A DNA stretch of 30,665 nt from SB15 sp964639245 (GCA_964639245.1 CAZXCU010000035.1:1-30665); one strand, 5' to 3'; shown: positions 15,806 through 22,873, counted from the first letter of the stretch. Notes: generated by a model from the sequence alone, not told the origin. Numbers and translations are program-made.

Positions 15806-16177
15806 ATGGCAAATGCAAATAGTTTATTAATCATTGATGATGATGTCTTAACAGCCGATTTGTACCAGAATTTTTTAGAGAAGGCCGGGTATAACGTGAT
15901 CATCGCTAACAGCACGGGCGAAGCAACCGACGTGTTGGCGGGCATTGAAGTGGACGCGGTGGTGCTGGACTATGATTTGCCGGATGGGAACGGCTTGGCA
16001 TGGCTGCGCGAACTGCGTGAATTTGAATATTTTGCCCATTTGCCCGTGATTCTGGTCAGCAGCATTCAGCGACAGGATGACCTGACCCAAGACGATTATG
16101 TGTGGTTTATGGAAAAACCGCGTCAGCCCCAGCAGATTGTCACAGCGGTGGAGTCGACGATTGCCCAATTCACCTAA
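15806..16177 (+). CDS. Single-domain response regulator
   Basis: A 123-aa receiver domain only. The acidic pocket is IIDDD (residues 9-13), the phospho-acceptor is Asp55 in VVLDYDLPDGNG, the switch Ser is in LVSS (Ser85) and the conserved Lys is Lys104 in MEKP. There is no DNA-binding or enzymatic output domain, so it acts through protein contacts or as a phosphate shuttle. GGAAGG lies 6 nt before the ATG. Divergent from the GAF-PAS histidine kinase, with which it very probably forms a two-component pair. Confidence 0.9.
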   Translation: MANANSLLIIDDDVLTADLYQNFLEKAGYNVIIANSTGEATDVLAGIEVDAVVLDYDLPDGNGLAWLRELREFEYFAHLPVILVSSIQRQDDLTQDDYVWFMEKPRQPQQIVTAVESTIAQFT

Positions 16178-16219
16178 ATCTCCTGACATTTAGCACTAGG
16201 GGCGATAGGCGGAGAACCC

Positions 16220-16247
16220 TATACTACATTCAAAAGATTGAATGTAG
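16220..16247 (+). promoter_or_regulatory. -10 box and ArsR-type operator of the arsR-trx-arsP operon
   Basis: TATACT (16220-16225) is a good -10 box. Overlapping it is a perfect inverted repeat with 10-bp arms, CTACATTCAA (16224-16233) and TTGAATGTAG (16238-16247), around a 4-bp centre. It ends one base before the first ATG. Binding there would block polymerase, as expected for ArsR/SmtB autorepression. Confidence 0.75.
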
Positions 16248-16595
16248 ATGATGACGGTTGATTTTGACCAGGCAAGTATCATTTTCAAAGCCTTAGCCCA
16301 CCCGGCGCGTTTGGAAATTTTGCACCTGCTCCGACAGGGCGAAGTGTGTGTGTGTCACCTTGAAACCGCCCTAGATAAACGACAGGCGTATATTTCCCAG
16401 CAACTTGCCGCACTGCGTGAAGCCGGTTTGGTCACCACCCGTAAAAGTGGTTTGCAGGTCTACTACCAACTCGCCCACCCGTTTGTTGCAGATCTATTGG
16501 CGTTGGTACTGGGAGAAGCCCTCCCTGTTCCGCTTTTAGAAAATTGCGCTTGCCCGCGTTGTTGTGCCGCCTCATCTCATCCTATAAAAAGGTGA
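16248..16595 (+). CDS. arsR: ArsR/SmtB-family repressor with CVC arsenic-binding motif
   Basis: 115 aa from the first of two adjacent ATGs; the second is equally possible and there is no clear ribosome binding site. The winged helix-turn-helix spans residues 7-85 (KALAHPARLEILHLL, AYISQQLAALREAGLVTTRKSGLQVYY). The helix-3 motif E-V-C-V-C-H-L carries Cys34 and Cys36, the classical As(III)/Sb(III) site of ArsR repressors. The C-terminus adds C-A-C-P-R-C-C (Cys100, 102, 105, 106), an extra thiol cluster. A perfect palindrome sits directly before the gene. First in an operon with a thioredoxin and an ArsP-type permease, so it likely represses them until arsenicals bind. Confidence 0.88.
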   Translation: MMTVDFDQASIIFKALAHPARLEILHLLRQGEVCVCHLETALDKRQAYISQQLAALREAGLVTTRKSGLQVYYQLAHPFVADLLALVLGEALPVPLLENCACPRCCAASSHPIKR

Positions 16596-16601
16596 AAAAT
16601 C

Positions 16602-16847
16602 ATGTTAAGTATCAAAGTGTTAGGTTCTGGCTGCCCGAATTGTAAAAAATTGGAGGCCGAAACCCGTGCCGCGCTGGAAAGTTTGGCCCTCACGGAGTTT
16701 GAATTGGTCAAAGTGACCGAATACCCCGATATTATGGCTTACGGCGTGATGAGTACCCCCGCACTGGTTATCAATGAAGAGGTTGTGGTGAGTGGACGGA
16801 TTCCCCGCCGCAGTCAAATTATCGAATGGGTGCAGGCCGCGCTATGA
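16602..16847 (+). CDS. Small thioredoxin-fold protein (redox-active disulfide protein 2 type)
   Basis: 81 aa, beginning MLSIKVLGSGCPNCKKLE. The C-P-N-C redox motif (Cys11, Cys14) follows the first strand, and the cis-proline region VMSTPALVINEEVVVSG is intact. This matches the small thioredoxin-like family often encoded next to CSCSAVP-type permeases. It is short for thioredoxin (about 105 aa) because the N-terminal strand and helix are absent, as is normal for this family. AAGGTG precedes the ATG, and its stop overlaps the permease start (ATGA at 16844-16847), so the two are translationally coupled. It may reduce the permease cysteines or the arsenate reductases (inference). Confidence 0.88.
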   Translation: MLSIKVLGSGCPNCKKLEAETRAALESLALTEFELVKVTEYPDIMAYGVMSTPALVINEEVVVSGRIPRRSQIIEWVQAAL

Positions 16848-17887
16848 CCCTCAAAGCTATGTCACTTTCCAAAAGCGACAAACAGGCGTTTGTCTGGGTG
16901 GGGGTGGCGGGTGTTCTCTGGTATATCGCTTATCAGTCGCTCCATGCGTTTGCCGACCTGATCACGTATGATTTGCTTGGGCTGAGTCCCACCAGCCATC
17001 TGGGAAGTTCGCTCAACTTTTTCTTTTATGATGTCCCCAAAATTTTGCTTTTGCTTTCCGGGATGATTTTCGTAATCACCCTGCTGCGAACATTTATTAC
17101 CCCCGAACAAACGCGGCGCTGGCTGGCGGGCAAAAAAGAGGGGGTGGGGAATGTCTTCGCCTCTTTATTGGGGGTGTTTACGCCCTTTTGTTCCTGCTCG
17201 GCGGTGCCGTTGTTCATCGGGTTCGTCGAGTCGGGTGTGCCATTGGGGGTCACATTTTCATTTCTCATTACCGCCCCGATGGTGAATGAAGTGGCGCTGG
17301 TCATGTTGTTCGGCTCGTTTGGTCTCAAAATTGCGATAGTTTACTTGCTGTCGGGCATGACACTGGCGGTAGTTGCCGGAGTGGTCATCGGGCGCTTGGG
17401 CTTGGAGCGCTATGTCGAACCTTTTGTGTATCAAGTGCAGATTAAACACACTTCCCATGCGCGTGAAATGAGCTGGCAGGAGCGTTTTTTGCAGGCGCTG
17501 GACAGCACCCGTGAAATTGTTCGCAAAGTGTGGGTGTATGTTGTGGTCGGGATTGCGATTGGTGCGGCCATTCATGGTTATATTCCTGATGACACCCTTG
17601 CGGATGTGATGGGGCAAAACACATGGTGGTCTGTGCCACTGGTAGTCATGATGGGTGTGCCAATGTATTCTAACGCGGCGGGAATCATGCCTGTGGTCAG
17701 TGTTTTGGTTGATAAAGGTGTGGCGGTTGGTACGGTGTTAGCCTTCATGATGTCGGTTGTCGCCTTGAGCCTGCCGGAAATGATCATCCTGCGGCGGGTG
17801 TTAAAACTGCGCCTGATTCTCATTTATGTGGCTATTTTGACCATCGGTATCATTTTTAACGGCTATTTGTTTAACATGCTGCTCTAA
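16844..17887 (+). CDS. arsP: ArsP/DUF318-type permease (COG0701)
   Basis: 347 aa from the ATG that overlaps the thioredoxin stop. About eight to ten transmembrane helices are visible. The family hallmark TPFCSCSAVPLFIGF (Cys116, Cys118) is present, followed by FLITAPMVNEVALVMLFG. A second inverted half carries MMGVPMYSNAAGIMPV and VVALSLPEMIILRRVLK. Characterised ArsP proteins export trivalent organoarsenicals such as methylarsenite; other members of the family may move other metals or thiol conjugates. Last gene of the arsR operon, followed by a strong terminator. The arsenical role is supported by the CVC-type ArsR and nearby arsenate reductases; the exact substrate is inferred. Confidence 0.82.
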   Translation: MTLKAMSLSKSDKQAFVWVGVAGVLWYIAYQSLHAFADLITYDLLGLSPTSHLGSSLNFFFYDVPKILLLLSGMIFVITLLRTFITPEQTRRWLAGKKEGVGNVFASLLGVFTPFCSCSAVPLFIGFVESGVPLGVTFSFLITAPMVNEVALVMLFGSFGLKIAIVYLLSGMTLAVVAGVVIGRLGLERYVEPFVYQVQIKHTSHAREMSWQERFLQALDSTREIVRKVWVYVVVGIAIGAAIHGYIPDDTLADVMGQNTWWSVPLVVMMGVPMYSNAAGIMPVVSVLVDKGVAVGTVLAFMMSVVALSLPEMIILRRVLKLRLILIYVAILTIGIIFNGYLFNMLL

Positions 17888-17904
17888 TCACCAATAACGC
17901 TTTC

Positions 17905-17932
17905 AGAGAGGGAGATGCCCTCTCTATTTTTT
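17905..17932 (+). terminator. Rho-independent terminator of the arsR operon
   Basis: AGAGAGGG (17905-17912) and CCCTCTCT (17918-17925) form a perfect 8-bp stem with a 5-nt loop, followed by A and six T. It lies 17 nt after the permease stop. Confidence 0.88.
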
Positions 17933-17959
17933 GACATCCTTATCCGTCTGCTTTATACT
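17931..17959 (+). promoter_or_regulatory. Near-consensus sigma-70 promoter of the STAS/arsR-arsC/arsC unit
   Basis: A perfect -35 TTGACA (17931-17936), exactly 17 bp, and -10 TATACT (17954-17959). The first T residues of the -35 box are the last T residues of the preceding terminator, so the two signals share bases. Confidence 0.8.
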
Positions 17960-17984
17960 TCAATTGAAATTAGTTCAAATTGAA
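17959..17984 (+). promoter_or_regulatory. Paired TTCAA/TTGAA palindromes, likely operator
   Basis: Directly after the -10 box lie TTCAATTGAA (17959-17968) and TTCAAATTGAA (17974-17984), centred about 15 bp apart. The half sites resemble the ATTCAA/TTGAAT arms of the operator before arsR, and the placement over the transcription start suits a repressor. AGGAG of the next gene lies just downstream. Confidence 0.6.
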
Positions 17985-18009
17985 TTGTAGTATTTTAGGA
18001 GATTCCAAG

Positions 18010-18435
18010 ATGTCTGATGCACCTTCGCTTGAAATGCTCAAAACGATCCCCGGCGGCGGCAAAATCGAACGCTCCTATGGCGGGTTGCTGTATATTGTGA
18101 CCACGGGCGAACAAACCCCCGACCATATTGCTGCCTGGCACGAAGCTGTCTCGGAAATTTACCGCACCACCCCCAATGACCAAACCGTGTACGTCTTGTT
18201 TGATGCCTCTTCTTACCCGATTAGCCCCAGCGTGCGTCAAAATTTGATGGGGATGCAGGCGGTGGCACAGGCACGCTCATTGGTGACACGGGTGGCGTTT
18301 GTGGTGCGGGAGGACAACAAAAAAGAACTGCAAGTTTTTGCTAACCTGACCTCCAGTGGCAAAAGTCGTATCAAAGTCACCAGCAATCTGGAAGAAGGCT
18401 ATCGCTGGTTAGAAGATAATATGAACTTACAGTAG
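18010..18435 (+). CDS. STAS-like / SpoIIAA-like small protein
   Basis: 141 aa from the ATG at 18010, with TAGGAG 9 nt upstream. The alternation GGLLYIVTTGE, QTVYVLFDASSY, TRVAFVVRED, then the C-terminal SNLEEGYRWLEDNM resembles the SpoIIAA/STAS-like fold, in which a last motif of the E-E-A-x-x-W-L kind is typical. No signal peptide, membrane helix or Cys. It is first in a unit with the ArsR-ArsC fusion and ArsC (77-bp gap to the fusion gene). STAS-like proteins usually act as anti-anti-sigma or small regulatory partners; its role in an arsenic locus is unknown. The family call rests on pattern, not on a search. Confidence 0.55.
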   Translation: MSDAPSLEMLKTIPGGGKIERSYGGLLYIVTTGEQTPDHIAAWHEAVSEIYRTTPNDQTVYVLFDASSYPISPSVRQNLMGMQAVAQARSLVTRVAFVVREDNKKELQVFANLTSSGKSRIKVTSNLEEGYRWLEDNMNLQ

Positions 18436-18512
18436 TCCATTGGGCGAAAAGCGATATAGAATAGCCGCATCAACTGAGAACGAATGTCTCATCAGACCAG
18501 TGAGGGAACAAC

Positions 18513-19232
18513 ATGACTCACGCACTCGCGCTACCGCCCGGATTTTTAAAGTTGCTGGCACATGACTTACGCTGGCAGATTGTCCAACTGCTGTTGGGCG
18601 GCGATTATCGTGTACAGGAATTGGTTCAGCAAGTGGGCGAACCGATGAATCTGGTGTCGTACCATCTCAAGCATCTGCGTGAACAGGATGTGGTGCTGGC
18701 GCGGCGTAGCGATGCCGATGGTCGGGATGTGTATTACACGCTTAACCGTGAACATTTGCACAGCCTGTATCGGGAAGCTGGACAAGCCCTCAGCTTCACC
18801 GAGGAGATGCCCCGTGAAGCCGAACTTGCCCACCCCGCCAAAATCTTGTTTTTGTGTACGGGAAATTCAGCCCGTTCGCAGATTGCGGAAGGCTTGCTGC
18901 GTCATTTGAGTAAGGGGCAGGTCGAAGTTTTCAGCGCGGGCAGCCAACCAAGCAAAATCCATCCTCTGGCGATGCAAGCGATGAATGCCTTTGGAATTGC
19001 TCTTGAGGGGCAATCCTCCAAACACTATGACCAATTCCTGCATCAAGAATTTGATTACGTGATTACCGTGTGCGATAAAATCCGTGAAGTCTGCCCCTAC
19101 TTTGAGGGCGAACACATTCATTGGAGCATCCCGCACCCCGAAACTTACGAAGATTTTCAGAACGTGGCGCGGCAGTTACGCACCCGGATTCAGTACCTGC
19201 TGCTGACCTTAGCCCACAAGAGTGCCTTATGA
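18513..19232 (+). CDS. ArsR-type HTH fused to ArsC-like low-molecular-weight phosphatase
   Basis: 239 aa. Residues 1-85 form an ArsR-like winged helix (LLAHDLRWQIVQLLLGG, NLVSYHLKHLREQDVVLARRS, DVYYTLN) with no cysteine. Residues 108-235 form an LMW-PTP-fold arsenate reductase: the P-loop C-T-G-N-S-A-R-S (Cys115, Arg121) and the redox pair Cys187/Cys194 with the spacing of thioredoxin-coupled ArsC. The catalytic acid is not Asp: HWSIPHPE has His208 where the neighbouring ArsC has HWSFPDP. GAGGG lies 7 nt before the ATG; its stop overlaps the arsC start by ATGA. It may be an arsenate/redox-sensing regulator or a weakened reductase (inference). Such fusions occur elsewhere; the His substitution is the odd point. 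Confidence 0.85.
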   Translation: MTHALALPPGFLKLLAHDLRWQIVQLLLGGDYRVQELVQQVGEPMNLVSYHLKHLREQDVVLARRSDADGRDVYYTLNREHLHSLYREAGQALSFTEEMPREAELAHPAKILFLCTGNSARSQIAEGLLRHLSKGQVEVFSAGSQPSKIHPLAMQAMNAFGIALEGQSSKHYDQFLHQEFDYVITVCDKIREVCPYFEGEHIHWSIPHPETYEDFQNVARQLRTRIQYLLLTLAHKSAL

Positions 19233-19657
19233 ATGTGTTAATTTTGTGTACCGCCAATTCTGCCCGTTCGCAGATGGCAGAGGGCTTGTTGCGAAATCTG
19301 GTGGGCGACCAGATGCGAATTGAAAGCGCAGGCAGTCAACCATCGGTGGTCAATCCCTTGGCGATTGAGGCCATGCGCGAAAAAGGGTTGGATATTTCGG
19401 CGCATCGTTCCAAACACCTGAACGAATTTTTGCAGCAGCCTTTCGATTATGTGATTACCGTGTGTGACAACGCGGCGGAAACGTGTCCGGTGTTTCCCGG
19501 CAAGGCCACGCGCATCCATTGGAGTTTTCCTGACCCCGCCGCCGTGGAGGGCAGCCACGCGGAAAAATTGGACTCGTTCCGCCGTGTGCGCGATGCCATT
19601 GAAGCGCAATTTTCCGCGTGGGTCAAACAATTGCCCTCTAAAATGACCCCTCTTTAA
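19229..19657 (+). CDS. arsC: Arsenate reductase, thioredoxin-coupled LMW-PTP type
   Basis: 142 aa from the ATG in the ATGA overlap with the fusion gene. The P-loop C-T-A-N-S-A-R-S contains Cys7 and Arg13; the general acid is Asp102 in FPDPAA; the shuttle cysteines are Cys79 and Cys86 (VCDNAAETC). All residues needed to reduce arsenate to arsenite with thioredoxin are present. It is about 38% smaller than the upstream fusion because it lacks the HTH. No arsenite pump follows; the next gene is convergent. A thioredoxin-like protein is encoded in the neighbouring arsR operon. Confidence 0.9.
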   Translation: MNVLILCTANSARSQMAEGLLRNLVGDQMRIESAGSQPSVVNPLAIEAMREKGLDISAHRSKHLNEFLQQPFDYVITVCDNAAETCPVFPGKATRIHWSFPDPAAVEGSHAEKLDSFRRVRDAIEAQFSAWVKQLPSKMTPL

Positions 19658-19672
19658 CCACTGAGAATATAC

Positions 19673-19693
19673 GGGTGGGTTTGTAACCCACCC
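19673..19693. repeat. GGGTGGGTT hairpin between convergent genes
   Basis: GGGTGGGTT (19673-19681) pairs perfectly with AACCCACCC (19685-19693) around a 3-nt loop. It belongs to the same family as 1417-1448 and 30403-30423. In this position it could act as a bidirectional transcript end for arsC and the metallopeptidase, but there is no T-tract. Confidence 0.65.
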
Positions 19694-19701
19694 CAAGAAA
19701 A

Positions 19702-21366
19702 TTACGATTCGGGTACAAAATCTACACGGAACAATTTCAATTCGGGGATGTCCGGCATTTCACCGGCATACAACCACGCATCGAAAAAGTCGCTGAGTTC
19801 TTGACCGCTTATTTCTTCCGCCACACCGACAAAATCGGCAGTCGTGGCGTTGCTATATTTGAAGCGGTCTTGGTAGGTTTTTAATATCTCAAAAAAGAGA
19901 TCGTCCCCGACTTTTGCCCGCAGCGCCACCAGAGTCAGCCCGCCGCGTTGATACACGCCCTGATTAAACAGATTGTCCGGGCTGGGGCTGCCGGGTGGGG
20001 TCGGCAAAAAGCCAAACGCCCGTCCCAATTCATTCAGCGACACTTCCTCAAATTCGAGAGTGTTGACCGCCGCGATAAAATCCTGACCGGGGATGGTTTC
20101 GCCGTCGCCTGCGGTCAGCAGCGCTTCAATTTCTTCGGGGGTGAATTTGGGGAAGGTCAGTTCAATCACCCGCCGTGCCGTTTCAATCGAGAGTTCATCG
20201 GCTACATTTTGCTGTAAAAAGCCGATAAATTCTTCTTTGGAAAGCGGGGGAATTTCGCCAAATTCAATCAGGCCGGAATATTGGCTGCGAATCCGGGCGT
20301 TCATCGCGGCTTCGCCTTCGCTGTGTTCCAACCACAGAATCTCGCTGAAATTGGCAAAGCCTTCGTTGAGCCAGATGTCCTGCCATTGGGCGGGGGTGAC
20401 GCTGTTGCCAAACCACTGATGCGAAAGTTCATGGGCAACGACAAATTCATCGGTGAAACTGGAACCAAAAACGGAAAGAGTCTGGGTTTCCAGCGCGAAT
20501 CCAAGTGGCAAATCCATTACCATCACGCCGTACACTTCAAACGGGTACGGGCCATAATGTTCGATGAACACTTCCATCATCTCAGGCGTTTTCTGGAAAG
20601 AGGCCAACTGCTGTTCATTGATGCTGGATTCAAAGTAGTTACGAATCGGGAGACCGTTGGGACCTTCCTGTGTTTCAAAATCAAATTCCGCGATGTTTAC
20701 CGTCGTAAGGTAACTTGCCATCGGGTGTGCCGATTCAAAAACATAGGTGTTGGTGTCGTCGTCCACTTCAATCGTTTCTTGCATCAGCCCATTTGCTGCT
20801 ACGGTGTAGGGTTCATCGACAGTCACGCGGTAGGAGTACAACGCTTTGTCCGAGGGGTGTTCATTCACCGGAAACCATGTTGACGCGCCACTCGGTTCGC
20901 CCGCCACCATTACTTTATCTTCAAAATATTGCCAACCCTGACTGAATTGGGCGGCTTCTTCATCCACCCCTTCACCGGGAACGCCGCCGTAAGCCACTGT
21001 GACGACAAATTCTGTATCGGCGGTCAGGGATGCGGCGGGGGTGATGGTCAATTCTGCACCGTCACGGGTAAATTCGGCGGGTGCGCCATTCACGGTCAGG
21101 GCGCTAATTTCAAAACCTAAAAAGTCGAGGTTAAAACTGCTCAAATCTTCGGTAGCGATAGCCGTAATGGTCGCTAGCCCGTCCAGCGTATTGCTTGCCA
21201 TGGTGACGGTTAAATCCAGCGCGTAGGACTGCACATCGTACCCGCCGTTGCCTAAGCCGGGATAATACGAATCGCCCACACCTTCGGCACCGGGTTCCTG
21301 TGCCTGTACCAAACCCACGCCAAGCATCAGGAGCAGCAAGGCGAACCCTGTCAATTTGCGAATCAT
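19702..21366 (-). CDS. Secreted M1-family metallopeptidase
   Basis: The start is placed at the ATG 21366, preceded by AAAGG 7 nt upstream; a TTG six codons earlier is less likely. The 554-aa protein has a signal peptide ending VQAQ. The M1 zinc site is H-E-L-S-H (His312, Glu313, His316) with the distal ligand Glu335 in LNEGFANFSE. The substrate-recognition GAMEN motif is replaced by GFALET (289-294), a known type of variation. The N-terminal beta domain (DVQSYALDLTVTMASNTLDGLATITA) is typical. It is an exported aminopeptidase-like enzyme, somewhat shorter than the full PepN class. It stands alone, convergent with arsC. Confidence 0.9.
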   Translation of the reverse strand: MIRKLTGFALLLLMLGVGLVQAQEPGAEGVGDSYYPGLGNGGYDVQSYALDLTVTMASNTLDGLATITAIATEDLSSFNLDFLGFEISALTVNGAPAEFTRDGAELTITPAASLTADTEFVVTVAYGGVPGEGVDEEAAQFSQGWQYFEDKVMVAGEPSGASTWFPVNEHPSDKALYSYRVTVDEPYTVAANGLMQETIEVDDDTNTYVFESAHPMASYLTTVNIAEFDFETQEGPNGLPIRNYFESSINEQQLASFQKTPEMMEVFIEHYGPYPFEVYGVMVMDLPLGFALETQTLSVFGSSFTDEFVVAHELSHQWFGNSVTPAQWQDIWLNEGFANFSEILWLEHSEGEAAMNARIRSQYSGLIEFGEIPPLSKEEFIGFLQQNVADELSIETARRVIELTFPKFTPEEIEALLTAGDGETIPGQDFIAAVNTLEFEEVSLNELGRAFGFLPTPPGSPSPDNLFNQGVYQRGGLTLVALRAKVGDDLFFEILKTYQDRFKYSNATTADFVGVAEEISGQELSDFFDAWLYAGEMPDIPELKLFRVDFVPES

Positions 21367-21493
21367 AAGAAGCCTTTCATGCAATTGTTCTTCTATAGGA
21401 TTATACGGGTAGGCGGGCGTTTGCGTGGTAAGTTACATGGTATCTTCACAATCTGCTGGGTTGAGCAACCGCATTAAGGGCAATTAGTTCAGA

Positions 21494-21540
21494 GGGCGGG
21501 TGACAGATGTTTCACCTCTTTCTCCTTTGGAGACCCGCCC
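21494..21540. repeat. GGGCGGGT hairpin
   Basis: GGGCGGGT (21494-21501) pairs with ACCCGCCC (21533-21540). A competing inner pairing, GGTGA/TCACC, is possible. It is similar to the hairpin after malate dehydrogenase (24041-24079). Confidence 0.5.
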
Positions 21541-21548
21541 CACGAAAG

Positions 21549-21671
21549 AATAGTAACCCTCGGCAAATATCTGGAAAAACACGGACGGGTCTCTGCGAGT
21601 CCTGTCCCTACCCTATCATTCGGCAGGTGGACTGTTCGCCAAATTCTAAAATCTAACCGAAGGTTACTATT
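21549..21671. repeat. 123-bp fold-back element
   Basis: AATAGTAACCCTCGG (21549-21563) is the reverse complement of CCGAAGGTTACTATT (21657-21671) at 14 of 15 positions. Between them, GGACGGGTCTC and GAGTCCTGTCC can form an inner stem with two mismatches. It has no coding capacity, and no obvious direct repeat flanks it. On the minus strand it precedes the metallopeptidase, so it is either a MITE or a structured leader. Confidence 0.55.
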
Positions 21672-21685
21672 ATTACCCTAGCTCG

Positions 21686-22234
21686 TTATTTATCCCATTC
21701 CCGCCGTAGAAGGCTCATCACCACAATATCCTGATAGCTGCCGTTACGGAAAACTGCCTCGCGCAGCACGCCTTCTTGCTGAAAGCCAATTTTGCGGTAG
21801 GATTTAATGGCACGTTCGTTGAAACTGAACACATTCAACACAATCCGATGCAAATTCATTTCCCAGAAGGCGTATTTCAGCAGCACCCGCACCGCGTCTG
21901 TGCCATAGCCTTTGCCCCAATAGGCTTTTTCGCCAATGCCCACTCCTAATTCTGCGTTGGCGCTGGCATGGTTGATTCCCTTGAGGCCACAGTTGCCGAT
22001 AATTTTGTTTTCATCCAGTGTGCGGATAGCAAAATTGACGCTGTGGTCGTCTTTACGCTGGTTTTCGATGAATGATTCTTCCTCCTCCAGCGAAAACGGA
22101 TAGGCTTGCATGGGGGTCATTAAGCCCAAAAATTCCATGTCCGAATACCAGCGTGCAAAATCGGCAGCGTCTTTTTTTTCGATAGCGGTCAGGCGGATGA
22201 GGTCGCCTTCTAACAATTTTTTCCCGTTGGTCAT
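21686..22234 (-). CDS. GNAT acetyltransferase, RimJ/RimL type
   Basis: 182 aa. LLEGDLIRLTAIEKKDAADFARW opens the fold, ELGVGIGEKAYWGKGYGTDAV is the acetyl-CoA pyrophosphate-binding motif A (the Q/R-x-x-G-x-G/A site as KGYGT), and LHRIVLNVFSFNERAIKSYRKIGFQQEG is the conserved C-terminal half of RimJ/RimL-like N-acetyltransferases. AAAGGA lies 8 nt before the ATG. It follows a paralogue (22310-22873) by 75 nt on the same strand. Substrate unknown: ribosomal protein, a peptide or an antibiotic are all possible. Confidence 0.9.
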   Translation of the reverse strand: MTNGKKLLEGDLIRLTAIEKKDAADFARWYSDMEFLGLMTPMQAYPFSLEEEESFIENQRKDDHSVNFAIRTLDENKIIGNCGLKGINHASANAELGVGIGEKAYWGKGYGTDAVRVLLKYAFWEMNLHRIVLNVFSFNERAIKSYRKIGFQQEGVLREAVFRNGSYQDIVVMSLLRREWDK

Positions 22235-22258
22235 TATTTTTATCCTTTGTTTTGGTTG

Positions 22259-22288
22259 CCCCTTTCTCCCTCAGATGGGGGAAAGGGG
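22259..22288. repeat. Hairpin between the two acetyltransferase genes
   Basis: CCCCTTTC (22259-22266) pairs with GAAAGGGG (22281-22288), with further C-G pairs inside. It resembles the CCCTCCCC/GGGGAGGG cores of the MITE family. Confidence 0.5.
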
Positions 22289-22309
22289 TTGGGGATAGGG
22301 GGAAATTTT

Positions 22310-22873
22310 TTATTTTTGTATAAACGGATTTTTCCACTCGTGCGCGAGGATGCCCATATGCAGCATGTCGTGATAGTTGCCGTCCCGATAAACAAAATCG
22401 CGCAGCGCCCCTTCATGTGTAAAACCGACCCGTTCATACATCTGAATCGCGGATGTATTAAAGGAATGCACGACCAATCCCAGACGGTGCATGTTCATTT
22501 CGTAAAAAATATAATTGCACAGAATTCGCAGCGCATCGGATCCATAACCCTTGCCGCGCATTTCCGCCTGCCCGATTCCGATAAAAATGTCGCAGCTTCG
22601 CGCCTGCCAGCGTAAATTCATAATCCCCGCATTCCCGATGAGCCAATCATCTTCGATGCGACGGATGGCAAAGCCGAAAAAATCCCGATTGGCAAGATTT
22701 TGCTGCGTCGGAAAATTCCATTCCTCTTGATCCTGTTCGGTGGTCAAAAAAATCATATCCCGCCGCAAAGTGGTTTGATAATCCGTATCATTCCACCATG
22801 CCGTGAGCAAAGGGATGTCCGCTTTGGTGAGTCGGTCTAAATAAACTTTGTTGCCGCGTAAACTGGTTGCCAT
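22310..22873 (-). CDS. GNAT acetyltransferase, RimJ/RimL type (tandem paralogue)
   Basis: 187 aa, clearly a diverged paralogue of the next gene. It has GIGQAEMRGKGYGSDAL as acetyl-CoA motif A, and MHRLGLVVHSFNTSAIQMYERVGFTHEG plus RDFVYRDGNYHDM match the neighbour's C-terminal half. GGGAG lies close before the ATG. It is divergent from the malate dehydrogenase gene, with 167 bp between starts. The tandem pair probably arose by local duplication; the hairpin between them would weaken read-through to the second copy. Substrate unknown. Confidence 0.9.
   Translation of the reverse strand: MATSLRGNKVYLDRLTKADIPLLTAWWNDTDYQTTLRRDMIFLTTEQDQEEWNFPTQQNLANRDFFGFAIRRIEDDWLIGNAGIMNLRWQARSCDIFIGIGQAEMRGKGYGSDALRILCNYIFYEMNMHRLGLVVHSFNTSAIQMYERVGFTHEGALRDFVYRDGNYHDMLHMGILAHEWKNPFIQK

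Larger units (their letters stand above)
21367..21685. other. 319-bp gap with two inverted-repeat structures
   Basis: It separates the first acetyltransferase stop from the metallopeptidase start. It contains a GGGCGGGT/ACCCGCCC hairpin (21494-21540) and a 123-bp fold-back (21549-21671). Bases 21385-21490 show nothing recognisable. Confidence 0.6.
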
